Below, piece after piece: positions 45,796-55,355 of a DNA stretch of 64,000 bases. The stretch is from NCBI GenBank assembly GCA_021790935.1, contig JAJYFL010000003.1:213561-277560 (forward strand), given 5' to 3'. The translations under genes and the position numbers were made by a program. The notes beneath the pieces are model-generated. The model ran no database searches. It saw nothing but the letters and a program-made list of their open reading frames with translations, and had not been told where the DNA came from. Position 1 is the stretch's first letter; each line of letters opens with the position of its first letter. This DNA comes from a bacterium. GTDB lineage: Bacteria > Vulcanimicrobiota > Vulcanimicrobiia > Vulcanimicrobiales > Vulcanimicrobiaceae.

Positions 45796-45984
45796 CTATG
45801 CGTCCCTCGGGGATGCTGACCGAGGGGGCGCGACCGGGATTTCGGTGATGTCGCGCTCGTTCGCGAGCTTCCCGGTCTCGTCGGCCGCGATGATCCCTTC
45901 GTCGCGCAAGCGCTTCTCGCGCTCCTCCTCGGCAGGCTCGCGTTCGGGCTGAGGGAAGGGCTCGAAATGCGCATCTAAGTTCAT
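45796..45984 (-). CDS. Small charged protein, hypothetical
   Basis: 62 residues starting [17 protein letters not shown] and continuing [18 protein letters not shown]. It is rich in Glu/Arg, soluble, without cysteines, and ends in a Pro/Ser tail. An upstream ATG at 46035 would add 17 residues. The composition looks more protein-like than shadow frames elsewhere, and nothing else fills the 45763-46179 gap apart from a perfect CCCTCGG/CCGAGGG stem at 45804-45826 that overlaps its end. No family recognised. Confidence 0.4.
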   Translation of the reverse strand: MNLDAHFEPFPQPEREPAEEEREKRLRDEGIIAADETGKLANERDITEIPVAPPRSASPRDA

Positions 45985-46179
45985 GCGCCCGGTTTTCCCA
46001 CTCGGGGAAGCGCTCAATCGCGTAGGCTCTTCCATCGGCGTTCGGGCGCCGGATTCCCCCGTACGATTCGTTCGCGGGGAAACGGGGTACACGAACCGCA
46101 CGTGACGACGGCGCGCGCAAGCGCTGAAAACCGCAAAAACGACCGGCGTTACCTCGCATTTGCGCAGAAAGGGTGCCCC

Positions 46180-46989
46180 ATGCAATTGCCGGTTCCGCTT
46201 CCGCTTCTCATCCTATACGTGGTCGTATTCCTCTTACTGACCTCCTCCGTGAAAATCATGCGGCAGTACGAGCGAGCCGTCCTCTTCCAGCTCGGGCGCT
46301 TCCGCGTCGTCAAGGGTCCGGGCCTCATCATCGTGGTGCCTTTCATTCAGCAAATCGTGCGAGTGGACTTGCGCGTCGTCGTGATGGAGGTCCCGAGTCA
46401 AGACGTAATCTCCCGCGATAACGTCTCGATGAAGGTCGATGCGGTCCTCTATTTTCGGGTCGTCGATGCGGAAAAGGCCGTCATTCAGATCGAAAATTAC
46501 ATACCCGCGACGAACATGCTCGCTCAAACGACGCTGCGCTCGGTCGTGGGCGAGCACGAGCTCGACGAAATGCTCTCGGAACGAAACAAACTCAACGCCG
46601 ACGTTCAGAACATCTTGGACGCTCGCACCGAAGCCTGGGGCATCAAAGTCAGCCACGTCGAGATCAGGACCGTGGAATTAACGGAAAACATGATCCGTGC
46701 TATCGCCAAACAGGCCGAGGCGGAGCGAGACCGGCGCGCCAAGATCATCCACGCGGATGCAGAGTTTCAGGCCGCGCAGAAATTGCTCGATGCCGCGCGA
46801 ATCCTCGAGACCATCCCCGCAGCCATGCAGTTACGCTATCTGCAAACGCTGATCGAGATCGGGGCCGAACACAACTCCACCATCGTCTTCCCCATGCCCA
46901 TCGAAATTATCAAACCGTTCCTGCAGATTCTCGAGCGGAACAGCAAAGAGCCCGGCGCGGCGGGCGAGATTCGGGGCTCCTCGGGATGA
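46180..46989 (+). CDS. SPFH/band 7 stomatin-like protein (slipin)
   Basis: 269 residues: an N-terminal membrane hairpin ([20 protein letters not shown]), then the SPFH domain ([52 protein letters not shown]) and a coiled-coil C-terminal part ([20 protein letters not shown]). Such proteins form rings in membrane microdomains. In many bacteria these domains are associated with hopanoid or carotenoid lipids, which is relevant given the hopanoid genes here. No partner NfeD gene is adjacent. The ATG with AAAGGG upstream is chosen over a longer frame. Confidence 0.92.
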   Translation: MQLPVPLPLLILYVVVFLLLTSSVKIMRQYERAVLFQLGRFRVVKGPGLIIVVPFIQQIVRVDLRVVVMEVPSQDVISRDNVSMKVDAVLYFRVVDAEKAVIQIENYIPATNMLAQTTLRSVVGEHELDEMLSERNKLNADVQNILDARTEAWGIKVSHVEIRTVELTENMIRAIAKQAEAERDRRAKIIHADAEFQAAQKLLDAARILETIPAAMQLRYLQTLIEIGAEHNSTIVFPMPIEIIKPFLQILERNSKEPGAAGEIRGSSG

Positions 46990-46996
46990 GCGCAAC

Positions 46997-47023
46997 GGTG
47001 CGACGACCGTCGATCGTCGCACC
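46997..47023. terminator. Perfect 10-bp hairpin between slipin gene and tRNA-Tyr
   Basis: GGTGCGACGA, loop CCGTCGA, TCGTCGCACC: ten perfect pairs beginning eight bases after the slipin stop. It probably terminates both the gene and the converging tRNA-Tyr transcript, although no T run follows. Confidence 0.55.
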
Positions 47024-47031
47024 CGGCTCTC

Positions 47032-47116
47032 TGGGCAGGGCTGGATTCGAACCAGCGTACCGCTTTCGCAGAGCAGATTTACAGTCTGCCGCCTTTAACC
47101 ACTCGGCCACCTACCC
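47032..47116 (-). tRNA. tRNA-Tyr (GTA anticodon)
   Basis: Class II tRNA of 85 bases: acceptor GGGTAGG/CCTGCCC, anticodon stem CAGA/TCTG around CTGTAAA, a long variable arm (CTGCGAAAGCGGTACG region) and T-arm CTGGTTCGAATCCAG. CCA is not encoded. Confidence 0.94.
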
Positions 47117-47235
47117 GCGTAACGCGGCTGGACTGCGTACGATGCATCGTAGCTGGAGTCCTTCGCAGCGGGAGCTGAGCGCCCAATCCCGACGTACGCA
47201 ATCGGAATGCGCCCGGATCTAATTTAAACGAAAGC

Positions 47236-47312
47236 TGGCGACGCTGATGGGGCTCGAACCCACGACCTCCGCCGTGACAGGGCGGCGCTCTAACCAACTG
47301 AGCTACAGCGCC
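47236..47312 (-). tRNA. tRNA-Asp (GTC anticodon)
   Basis: Acceptor GGCGCTG/CAGCGTC, anticodon stem CCGCC/GGCGG with loop CTGTCAC, T-arm GTGGGTTCGAGCCCCAT and encoded CCA. The 119 bases between this and tRNA-Tyr hold nothing recognisable. Confidence 0.95.
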
Positions 47313-47370
47313 ATCGCCAAGGACCGGCGACCATTATTATAAGTGAGCCGCCTGCGGACCTGCCGGGAGA

Positions 47371-47445
47371 TGGTGGGCACGGTTGGGATCGAACCAACGA
47401 CCCTCCGCGTGTGAAGCGGATGCTCTCCCACTGAGCTACGCGCCC
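47371..47445 (-). tRNA. tRNA-Val (CAC anticodon)
   Basis: Acceptor GGGCGCG/CGTGCCC, anticodon stem TCCGC/GCGGA with loop TTCACAC, T-arm GTTGGTTCGATCCCAAC and encoded CCA. Confidence 0.95.
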
Positions 47446-47538
47446 ACGACCATAGGCCGCGCCCGCCGAGACAACGCCGACGAGTCCGCCCATTTTACCC
47501 TACTAGGCGCCGGCTGTCCAGCCGCGAATATCTCGACC

Positions 47539-47970
47539 ATGCTGGAAGGATTCCCGTTGACGACCCGCTTCTCGATCCCGTTTGCCGACATCGACATGAT
47601 GCAGCACGTGAACAACGTTGCGTATATTCGATGGGCCGAAACGATGCGCGCTGAATACCACGCCCAAGTCATGAAAACGCCGATAAACGGCGATCGCGGC
47701 ATGATTCAGGCGACGATAAACTTCACCTACGAACGGCAACTCGTCTACCGCGAACACGTCGCCATCGGCATAAGGATCCCGCGGGTCGGCAACAAGTCCT
47801 TCGATTTTTACTACGAGATTTGGAGCGTAACGCACGGCTACCGGGCCGCGCACGGCATAACGACGATGGTCGCATACGATTTCGTTCATCGCCGCACGAT
47901 AGAGATTCTCCCCGATTGGCGCACCGCCATCGCCGCTTACGAGGCGGGCCCTACGCACGAGTACATCTAG
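47539..47970 (+). CDS. Hotdog-fold acyl-CoA thioesterase
   Basis: 143 residues of the 4-hydroxybenzoyl-CoA thioesterase/YbgC-like family. The catalytic region PFADIDMMQHVNNVAYIRWAE near residue 14 has the Asp of this class, followed by a helix (ETMRAEYHAQVM). It would hydrolyse acyl-CoA to free acid and CoA; chain length is not predictable. ATG at MLEGFPL is the only sensible start. A kinase-like gene follows on the same strand. Confidence 0.85.
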   Translation: MLEGFPLTTRFSIPFADIDMMQHVNNVAYIRWAETMRAEYHAQVMKTPINGDRGMIQATINFTYERQLVYREHVAIGIRIPRVGNKSFDFYYEIWSVTHGYRAAHGITTMVAYDFVHRRTIEILPDWRTAIAAYEAGPTHEYI

Positions 47971-48070
47971 ACCGTAAGCCATGGCCCCAACGGCCCACAC
48001 GGAACCGGATGAAAATGCGCCATTTTCAGGTTGGCTTGCGCCGAACCGGCATACGGAGTACAACAGAGCC

Positions 48071-48697
48071 ATGATCGTCTGCATCTCGCGCCTGCTCGGC
48101 GCCGGAGGCCTGACCGTTGGCGAGGCCCTGGCAGCGGATCTGGACGCAACGCTACTCGACGAGCGAACGATCGTTCGGACGCTGGCCGATCGCGGCGGTT
48201 TCTCCACCGAATACCTCTCGGCGATCGACGAACGCCCGCCTTCGCTCGCCACGTCCTTCATTTCAGACTTCGCTCGCGCGACGGCACTCGTACAGGCGTT
48301 GGAGTGGCGCACGACCGAGCAGACGATTCTCGACGGAATACGCGATCTCGTGTTGGAGCGTGCCGCTTCCGGCAACGTCGTGCTGATCGGTCACGGCGGC
48401 CCGAGACTTCTCGCAGAGCACCGGCACACCTATGAAATTTTCTCGCTGTTGCTCGTAGCCGGGCGCACGTGGCGCACCGAGCAGGTGGCCCGGCGCTTCA
48501 GCGTTTCCAAGGAAGAAGCTGCGGAACGCGTACGAAAAACCGACGATCTCCGTCGACGATTCCTACAACACTTCTTCGCCACCGACATGTACGACTCGAG
48601 AGACTACGACCTTGCCATCGACACCGAGCGCCTCGGCCTCGGCACCGCCACGGAGATCGCAAAAAAGGCGGTCCGCGCGCTACTCCCTATAGGGTAA
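48071..48697 (+). CDS. Cytidylate-kinase-like P-loop family protein
   Basis: 208 residues of the cytidylate kinase-like (AAA_26) family: the N-terminal strand MIVCISRLLGAGGLTVGEAL is a variant P-loop, with DATLLDERTIVRTLADRGG after it and VLIGHGGPRLLAE near residue 105. The C-terminal lid has SKEEAAERVRKTDDLRRRFL. The family resembles CMP kinase in fold, but members of this group are largely uncharacterised. The ATG chosen precedes the P-loop directly; an upstream open stretch is not family-like. Its end overlaps the converging gene by 11 bases. Confidence 0.72.
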   Translation: MIVCISRLLGAGGLTVGEALAADLDATLLDERTIVRTLADRGGFSTEYLSAIDERPPSLATSFISDFARATALVQALEWRTTEQTILDGIRDLVLERAASGNVVLIGHGGPRLLAEHRHTYEIFSLLLVAGRTWRTEQVARRFSVSKEEAAERVRKTDDLRRRFLQHFFATDMYDSRDYDLAIDTERLGLGTATEIAKKAVRALLPIG

Positions 48698-49343
48698 ACG
48701 CAACGATCGCGTTCTCTTTGAAGTCGTTGGCCCAGAAATGCGTGCCGTCGTGCGTCAGCGAGATGCCGGCAAACGGCACATTCGCTATCGGCACTACGGT
48801 CGAGCCCTCGGCCCGATCCATTCGCGCGATGCGGCACGCCCGCTCGTCCCGATACCAGAGCGAAAGATAGAGAACTTCGCCGACCCAAACGATGCCGACG
48901 ATCTCGGCGAGGGCGATTTCGAGCGTGCGTTTCACCGCATACGATGCGTCTAATTCGAGTACGCGCCTGTTGTGCCGCTGGCTGAGCCACAGGTGCGACC
49001 CGTCGAAGGCGAGGAACGAACCCGTGTCGTCGGGGCACGGTACGACGTCGCGATCCTTGAAGCCGTGTCCCGGAAGAAAGCGGCGGATAAATCGGTTGTT
49101 TGCGTCCCCGTTTTCGCGAAGCACGAAACGCAGCTCGTCACCGACGCAGACGCCGCCGACCGGTTGCCCCGGCGCATTCGCCTCCTCGATAACCGTACCG
49201 TGCCGCGGGTCGATCCCGTATATGCGGCGAGTCGCCCACGAACCGAGCCACAGGTGCTCGCCGTCATGCGCGAGCGCTTGAGGCTGCGGCGCCGGAGAAG
49301 GCAAGCGCAGCACTTCGTGTATCGATGTCTCGAGAGCGTCCAT
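48687..49343 (-). CDS. Small beta-propeller-like protein, glutamine-cyclotransferase-like
   Basis: 218 residues without a signal peptide, built of repeated strand units (ALAHDGEHLWLGSWATRRI, FLAFDGSHLWLSQRHNRRV, ISLTHDGTHFWANDFKEN). Similar repeats occur in glutamine cyclotransferase and other five- or six-bladed propellers. At this length it may make a partial or oligomeric propeller. Function unknown. It lies between a kinase-like gene and tRNA-Val, both on the other strand. Confidence 0.68.
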   Translation of the reverse strand: MDALETSIHEVLRLPSPAPQPQALAHDGEHLWLGSWATRRIYGIDPRHGTVIEEANAPGQPVGGVCVGDELRFVLRENGDANNRFIRRFLPGHGFKDRDVVPCPDDTGSFLAFDGSHLWLSQRHNRRVLELDASYAVKRTLEIALAEIVGIVWVGEVLYLSLWYRDERACRIARMDRAEGSTVVPIANVPFAGISLTHDGTHFWANDFKENAIVAFTL

Positions 49344-49439
49344 GGCGGTGGCTTCGGCCCCGCTTGCGGCAACTCCCCGCGGCCTCGCGGAGGATTGCTA
49401 TCACCGGCGACCAACCTTTCGGTCTTCGGATTCTGGTGC

Positions 49440-49514
49440 GGGCGGTTAGCTCAGTGGGAGAGCGCTTCCTTGACACGGAAGAGGTCAGAAGTTCAATCCT
49501 TCTACCGCCCACCA
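49440..49514 (+). tRNA. tRNA-Val (GAC anticodon)
   Basis: Acceptor GGGCGGT/ACCGCCC, D-arm TAGCTCAGTGGGAGAGC, anticodon stem CTTCC/GGAAG with loop TTGACAC, T-arm AGAAGTTCAATCCTTCT and encoded CCA. The only tRNA here on the plus strand. Confidence 0.95.
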
Positions 49515-49574
49515 TGACGAACGAAAGGACGACGCGGAGGCATTCCGCCGTCGCTCGTCGCATCCGTCAATAAC

Positions 49575-51101
49575 ATGGATGTTGCGCCCTCGGGGCACGC
49601 GAAGGAGCATCGAGAGCCCGGGCCGCTTTCGGCCCTCGCGAGATTACCGTCGTATCCCTGGCTCGTCGTCGGCACCGTTTGCATCGGCGCCTTTATGGGT
49701 CAGCTCGACGCGAGTATCGCGCAGCTCGTTTTGCCGACGCTCCAAGCCACCTTCAAGGCTTCTCTCCCCGACGTCAGCTGGATCGCGCTCGGCTACCTGT
49801 TGGTACTTGCGGCGACGCTGCCGATCTTCGGTCGCCTTGCGGATATCTTCGGTCGCAAGATCCTTTACACCGGCGGTTTCCTGATCTTCATCCTCGGTTC
49901 GGCGTTGTGCGGCTTCGCGCCGTCGCTCGCGTTCTTGATCGGCGCTCGCGTCTTGCAAGCGCTCGGAGCGGGCTTGCTGCAGGCCAACAGCGTCGCCATC
50001 ATCACCGCAGCGGCGGGTCCCGAGCGGCGAGGCCGCGCTATCGGCGTGCAGGGCGCGGCACAAGCGATCGGGCTTTCCTTGGGACCGGCGCTCGGCGGAC
50101 TCCTCATTCAAGCCATCGGTTGGCGCTGGGTCTTCTGGATCAACGTTCCAGCCGGAATCGTTGGAACGATCCTTGGCTGGTTCGTCCTTCCCCGCACGCA
50201 AGGGCTGCGCCACGACGAACGCGGTTTCGATTGGTGGGGCGCAACTCTGCTCACGCCGACACTCGCACTCATCCTCTTGGCGCTGAGCGAAGTCTCGAGT
50301 TGGGGCGCCACGTCGCCGGCGTTCGTCATATCGATCCTTGGCGGGTTCGTATTGCTCGCCACATTCGTTTGGCACGAGCGGCACGCGAAGCCGCCCCTCG
50401 TCGATCTCGATCTCTTCCGTTCGCACGCATTCAGCGCCGGAAACGCGGCCGGATTAATCTCCTACGGGCTACTTTTCGGCGTCTTCTTACTGCTGCCGTT
50501 CGCACTCGAGCGCGGGTACTCTGATTCGCCGTTCGCCGCAGGCTTGCGGCTTACGGCGATTCCGCTCGCACTCGGCATCGCCGCGCCGCTGAGCGGCGCG
50601 TTCTCCGATCGCCTCGGACCGCGTCCGTTGACGTTCGCCGGAATGCTGCTCGCGGCCATCTCGCTCGCCGTGCTCGCGTTTTCGCTCAACGGAAGCGCGC
50701 AGACGCTTCCGCTCCTCACGGCGATGCTGATCCTCTTCGGCGTCGGACAGGGCCTGTTCACCGCTCCCAACAACAGCGCGATCATGGGCGCAGCGCCAAA
50801 TCATCGTTTGGGGGCCGCCGGCGGCGTCCTCAACGTCACGCGCACGCTCGGCACGAGCCTCGGCGTGGCCATCGCTTCGGCGTTGCTGGCATGGCGAATC
50901 GATGCGTTCCCGGGTATCGCGCGCACGACGCTGAACGCTCCGCCGCACGAACTGCTCGCCGGGATTCGCGACGTGCTCTACCTCTTCGCCTTCCTCGCCG
51001 TGGCGGCCGCCCTCATATCGTTACTACGCGGCAAACCGCCGAGCATCGATCCCCGGAGCCGCAAGCAGATCGAGGCGTACGAACCGATCGGCGGCGTCTA
51101 A
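49575..51101 (+). CDS. DHA2-family (EmrB/QacA-like) drug efflux MFS transporter
   Basis: 508 residues with about 14 hydrophobic helices. Helix 1 contains GAFMGQLDASIAQLVLPTLQ, the Asp-containing motif D1 of 14-helix drug:H+ antiporters, and the first loop has FGRLADIFGRKILYTGG (motif A). Helix 5 has GLSLGPALGGLLIQAIGWRW (motif C). It would export hydrophobic compounds using the proton gradient. No regulator or EmrA-type adaptor is adjacent. The stop overlaps the converging gene by four bases. Confidence 0.9.
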   Translation: MDVAPSGHAKEHREPGPLSALARLPSYPWLVVGTVCIGAFMGQLDASIAQLVLPTLQATFKASLPDVSWIALGYLLVLAATLPIFGRLADIFGRKILYTGGFLIFILGSALCGFAPSLAFLIGARVLQALGAGLLQANSVAIITAAAGPERRGRAIGVQGAAQAIGLSLGPALGGLLIQAIGWRWVFWINVPAGIVGTILGWFVLPRTQGLRHDERGFDWWGATLLTPTLALILLALSEVSSWGATSPAFVISILGGFVLLATFVWHERHAKPPLVDLDLFRSHAFSAGNAAGLISYGLLFGVFLLLPFALERGYSDSPFAAGLRLTAIPLALGIAAPLSGAFSDRLGPRPLTFAGMLLAAISLAVLAFSLNGSAQTLPLLTAMLILFGVGQGLFTAPNNSAIMGAAPNHRLGAAGGVLNVTRTLGTSLGVAIASALLAWRIDAFPGIARTTLNAPPHELLAGIRDVLYLFAFLAVAAALISLLRGKPPSIDPRSRKQIEAYEPIGGV

Positions 51102-52516
51102 GCCCCGAGCAGATGCGCTATCACGTCCGCCGCGCTGTACTGCGAGCTGCCGGCCGGGAAAAAGCGGCCGATGCCGGCTAGATCGAAGCCAGAGGTCACC
51201 AAGCCGCTCTCGACGCGCTTCCCCTTACGAACCTGAGGGTGGCCGATCGTCGCGAGCAGCGAATTGCACAAGCACCGCTTTCCAACCGTGTTCTCGCGCT
51301 TTCCGCCCTTGGCTACGTAGAGCGAAACGGGTTCGGCCGGACAACGATAGCCGATCTCGCCGTCGGCGGTCCTGTAGGCTTCGCGCAAGTAGCCCAGATC
51401 GCAGATGCGCGGCCTGCTTCGGTACACCTCGGCCTCAGACGTCGTGCCTTCCAGCTCGGCAATCTTGAACGGAAAGCTCGTTGGAGAGGCGCGGACGTCG
51501 CTGCGCACGTGCGCCGTTCCCGAGGCGACCTTCTCGAGGAGCAAGCGCTTGTAGTCTTCGCGCAGTCCCGATTCGGTGCAGTACGCGAACGCCGTGCCGA
51601 CCTGAATCCCCGCGGCGCCTGCGGCCAGCGCTTCGCGAAATTTTTCCCGGGAGCCGTAGCCGCCGGCAAGCCAGAATGGCAGCCCGAGCTCGCGTATCTT
51701 GGCAAGATCGACCACGTCGCGCTCGCCATAACTCGCCTCACCGGCCGCATCGAGCTGGAGTTTCCCGCGCGGCGGCGCGTTATGCCCCCCCGCCGACTGC
51801 CCTTCGATCACGAACCCGTCGACTCGCCCGTTCGCCTTCTTCTGCATCGTCACGGCCAACGTATTTGAAGAGACGATCGCGAGAAATTTCGGTCGCGTCA
51901 GCGGCGCGACATCGCGTTCGATGAACTCGCGCGGATCGAACGTCGTACGGTCGTCGTCGCTCTGCAGGCCGGTAACGTGGAATGGATAGGCCGCGGGCCG
52001 GTGCTCCGCGAGCAGATCGAGCACACCAGGTATCCTGAGGGGAACGCCCGCACCCATCAATACGTAGCCGACCCCGGCCAGCATCGCACCGTAGATCGAA
52101 GGCAGATGCGGAATGTGAATCTTCTCTAGATAGTTGATGCCGACCGGACGTTCGTGGCCTTCGCGTGCTAGGTCCACTTCGACGAAGTTCGCGACGATGC
52201 ACAACTCCTCGAGCTCCCGCACTCGCTCTTTGGCGTGCATCGGAACCGCAACGTACGGCTCGTCTTCTCGCTTGCCGCCCGTCCGGTAATAAGCCTTCCA
52301 GACGCGCTCTCCCATCTCGCGGAACGGAAAGCGAAGCAAGCCGCGCCACATGTGGCCGCCCGGGTCCCCGTCTTGCAGGCGCCGCGCGAAGATCTGGTCG
52401 AGGGCAGTTCCCGAGACCACGCCGAGTTGCCCGAGGGCCGAGACCGCGCGCGCGAGCCGCCACGACGAAACCCCCGCGCCCATGCCGCCTTGAATGATTG
52501 CCGGATTCGCGTTCAT
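51098..52516 (-). CDS. Nitronate monooxygenase-like flavoprotein
   Basis: 472 residues of the FMN-dependent 2-nitropropane dioxygenase/nitronate monooxygenase fold: N-terminal IIQGGMGAGVSSWRLARAVS, then VEGQSAGGHN-type segment (FVIEGQSAGGHNAPPRGKL) near residue 235, LPFWLAGGYGSREKFREAL near 278 and AAGIQVGTAFAYCTESGL. The latter half is longer than in typical enzymes (about 350) and contains several Cys (CDLGY, RCPAEP, KRCLCNSLL). It could oxidise nitronates or reduce enoyl substrates; the family is broad. Confidence 0.84.
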   Translation of the reverse strand: MNANPAIIQGGMGAGVSSWRLARAVSALGQLGVVSGTALDQIFARRLQDGDPGGHMWRGLLRFPFREMGERVWKAYYRTGGKREDEPYVAVPMHAKERVRELEELCIVANFVEVDLAREGHERPVGINYLEKIHIPHLPSIYGAMLAGVGYVLMGAGVPLRIPGVLDLLAEHRPAAYPFHVTGLQSDDDRTTFDPREFIERDVAPLTRPKFLAIVSSNTLAVTMQKKANGRVDGFVIEGQSAGGHNAPPRGKLQLDAAGEASYGERDVVDLAKIRELGLPFWLAGGYGSREKFREALAAGAAGIQVGTAFAYCTESGLREDYKRLLLEKVASGTAHVRSDVRASPTSFPFKIAELEGTTSEAEVYRSRPRICDLGYLREAYRTADGEIGYRCPAEPVSLYVAKGGKRENTVGKRCLCNSLLATIGHPQVRKGKRVESGLVTSGFDLAGIGRFFPAGSSQYSAADVIAHLLGA

Positions 52517-52664
52517 CGCGGCATTATCTCACGATTGGGCTACCGCGACCAAGCTCTTCGGTACGGATCCCGGCAAGAATATGGCATAGCCCCGTGCCGG
52601 GGAGATCCGCACCGCTCGAGCGAAGCCCGCATCCTCGAATTTTTCCGATACGTGAGGGATCGTC

Positions 52665-55340
52665 ATGCGCGTCGCCCCGTCAGCATCCTGGACCGCCATC
52701 GCACTCGTCCTCGCGCTTCCTTCGGCAAGCGGCGCGGCGGTCTCTAATGCGGCCGCATTAGCAGCTCCGGTCACGATTCGAGCGACCAATCGTGCCGCCT
52801 ACACGCACGAACTACCGACCGGGCGGGAGGTTGCGCCCGTCGGCACGATAGCCGCCACGCCGAACTTCCCCAGTGCCGTCGCGCGCGTCGGAAAGTTCGT
52901 CGCGGTGCTCGCCGACGGATCGACGCGCACGCAGACCCTCACGCTCTACGACGCAGCGACGCTCGCGCGGCGTGGAACGGTCGTCGCCTATCCGCGACGG
53001 TCGCGCGGCGCCTCTAGCGCGGGCAGTCTGATACTCGACCACCAAGACTTCTTCCAAGGTCTTGCGGCCGGCAGCAATGGCACGCTCTACGCAGCGGGCG
53101 GTAACGCGGACGACGTGCTCGCGATCGCCACCGTGGGCGGAAACCCGACGCTGCTGCGCCGTTACGCACTCGCGGCACAGCACTTCCCGCACGCGCAATA
53201 CCCATATATGTACGCGGGTCGGCGCGGCCGCGGAAAACGCCTCTTCTATCCCGACGCCCTCGCGCTCGGACCGCACGAGCGCCACCTGTATGCGGCGGGA
53301 TTACTCGCCAATGCCGTAGCCCGCATCAACCTCGCGACCGGCGCCGTGCGCTATCTAAACGTCGGTTCCTATCCGAACGCGCTCGCACTCTCCGATCGCG
53401 GGCGAGTGCTCGTCGTCTCGCTCTGGGGCGAGAACGCCGTCGCGTTGGTCGACGCATCCACGTTCCGACCGGCCGGCCGCATCTCGCTCGGACCCCGTAC
53501 CGGCCGTAGCGACACCGCGCCCGGCATTCACCCGATCGCACTGCTCGGCAATCCGCGCTCGGCGCTGGCCTTCGTGGCTCTCGCGAATGCCGATCGCGTC
53601 GCCGAAATCGACGTCGCTACTCGCCGCCTCATTCGCACGTTCGACGTCGCGCCGTACCGCGGCGCACGGCCCGGATCCAATCCGAATGCGCTCGCGCTCG
53701 AACGCGGTCGCCTCTACGTCGCCGACGCCGGTAACGACGATATCGCCGTCTTCGACGCGCGCACCGGTGCGTTGCTGGGCCGCATTCCCACGGGTTGGTA
53801 CCCCACCGCACTCGCCGCCGCACCGAACGCACTCTACGCCGTCGCCGCGAAGGGCCTCGGTGCCGGGCCGAACCTGCGCCACCAATGGATCGGCGACATG
53901 ATGGATGGCCTCGTGCAGCGTATCGCGCTGCCTATCGCAAGCGCCCGTCTCGCTCGCTTGACCCACGATGCGCTCGCGCAGAACCGCTTCTTGCCAACGC
54001 AGCGCGCCGCGCTCGCGGCTCGAAACGCCAAGCTGGCTGCAGCGCTGCACCGCAACGTCCACACGGTCGTGCTGATCCTGCGCGAAAACAAAACCTTCGA
54101 CGAAGAGTTCGGCGCCTATCCCGGACTCGGGCACTGGGCCGATCCGCATCTCGCGCTCTACGGGGCACGCGAACTTCCGAATCTCTACGCGCTCGCACGC
54201 CACGGAACGCTCTTCACGAACTTCGACGCCGACGGTGAAGTGACGGCGCAGGGCCATCAGTGGACGACGGCGGCCTCCGATTCCGATTTCGTGCAGCGCA
54301 CCTGGCAAGCGAACTACTCGAGCCGAGGATTGGTCGCGAATCCCGGGTGGACCGACCCGCTCGGCCCGGCCAAACCCGGTACCGATCCGGACAATCCCTT
54401 TGCCGACGCGCAGAACCTTTCCGCGCTCGGCGCTTGGTCGAACCCGTGGATATCCTATCCCGCGGGACGTTTTCTCTTCGACGACCTCGCCGCGCACAAA
54501 GTGAGTTTTGAGAACTTCGGCGAGTTTATCTCGCGCGATGAAAGCGGAAGCCTCGTACCCGCCCTCTCAAAGAACACGCTCGAACCCTATCCCGGCTGGG
54601 ACCGCATGCTGCTCGATACCGGCCGCGCGCGCATCGCCGACGCCTGGATCGCAGCGCACGCGAAGCATCTCCCGCATTTCATCTACATCTGGCTTCCCGA
54701 CGATCACACGGCAGGGCGGAGCCCCTGCTATTACACGCCCGACGCCTACGTTGCAAACAACGATGCTGCGACCGGGGAAGTGATCGCCGCGCTCTCGCGT
54801 ACGCCGGCCTGGCGGCACATGGCGGTCTTCATTACCGAAGACGACGCGCAATCCGGAGCCGACCACATCGACGCGCACCGCACCTTCGCCGTCGCCGCCG
54901 GGCCGTGGGTCAAGCCCGGACTGCAAGATTCAGCGTACTCGCAAGTCGACATGATCCGCACGATGGAGGCAATCCTCGGCGTCCCTCCGCTCTCGCAGTG
55001 GGATCAAAACGCGCGCGTGATCGGTTCCATCTGGCGCACGACGCCCGACGACGCCCCCTTCACGGTCCGCAAGACGCTGACGCCGCTCGCCGTTAATCCC
55101 GGCAAATGTTCGATCACGACGCGTCTGCGCCGCGAAGCTGGCGAGTACGGGCGGCTGCTCGCGCCAACCGACGCATTTACACCGACCTCGCTGCTCAAAG
55201 TCTCCGGCGCGGAACAGCTGCGCGAAGAATGGATAGCCACGCGCGGCCGCGCAAGTTACGCACGGCTGCAGGCGTACCTGCGCCGCCTCGCCGCGAGCCA
55301 TCACGCACCGTTGCGCGCGTTTACGTCGACGGGAGAGTGA
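52665..55340 (+). CDS. Secreted YncE-like beta-propeller fused to an alkaline-phosphatase-superfamily phosphoesterase
   Basis: 891 residues. A signal peptide (residues 1-25) is followed by a seven-blade-type YncE propeller (about 40-440), with units such as LGPHERHLYAAGLLANAV, LSDRGRVLVVSLWGEN and LERGRLYVADAGNDDIAV. From about 460 comes a phosphoesterase related to phospholipase C/acid phosphatase: VVLILRENKTFDEEFGAYPG, FDADGEVTAQGHQWT, FIYIWLPDDHTAGRSP and VFITEDDAQSGADHIDAHR, which hold the expected metal ligands. It acts outside the cytoplasm on phosphate esters. GAGGGA precedes the ATG. A second phosphoesterase gene lies 470 bases downstream in the opposite direction. Confidence 0.88.
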   Translation: MRVAPSASWTAIALVLALPSASGAAVSNAAALAAPVTIRATNRAAYTHELPTGREVAPVGTIAATPNFPSAVARVGKFVAVLADGSTRTQTLTLYDAATLARRGTVVAYPRRSRGASSAGSLILDHQDFFQGLAAGSNGTLYAAGGNADDVLAIATVGGNPTLLRRYALAAQHFPHAQYPYMYAGRRGRGKRLFYPDALALGPHERHLYAAGLLANAVARINLATGAVRYLNVGSYPNALALSDRGRVLVVSLWGENAVALVDASTFRPAGRISLGPRTGRSDTAPGIHPIALLGNPRSALAFVALANADRVAEIDVATRRLIRTFDVAPYRGARPGSNPNALALERGRLYVADAGNDDIAVFDARTGALLGRIPTGWYPTALAAAPNALYAVAAKGLGAGPNLRHQWIGDMMDGLVQRIALPIASARLARLTHDALAQNRFLPTQRAALAARNAKLAAALHRNVHTVVLILRENKTFDEEFGAYPGLGHWADPHLALYGARELPNLYALARHGTLFTNFDADGEVTAQGHQWTTAASDSDFVQRTWQANYSSRGLVANPGWTDPLGPAKPGTDPDNPFADAQNLSALGAWSNPWISYPAGRFLFDDLAAHKVSFENFGEFISRDESGSLVPALSKNTLEPYPGWDRMLLDTGRARIADAWIAAHAKHLPHFIYIWLPDDHTAGRSPCYYTPDAYVANNDAATGEVIAALSRTPAWRHMAVFITEDDAQSGADHIDAHRTFAVAAGPWVKPGLQDSAYSQVDMIRTMEAILGVPPLSQWDQNARVIGSIWRTTPDDAPFTVRKTLTPLAVNPGKCSITTRLRREAGEYGRLLAPTDAFTPTSLLKVSGAEQLREEWIATRGRASYARLQAYLRRLAASHHAPLRAFTSTGE

Positions 55341-55355
55341 AGGCCGGCGCCATCG

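Noticed and set aside
51098..52516. Enoyl-ACP reductase FabK as the identity of the flavoprotein
   Set aside because: Length and the long Cys-containing C-terminal part do not match FabK; the general nitronate monooxygenase family is the safer call.
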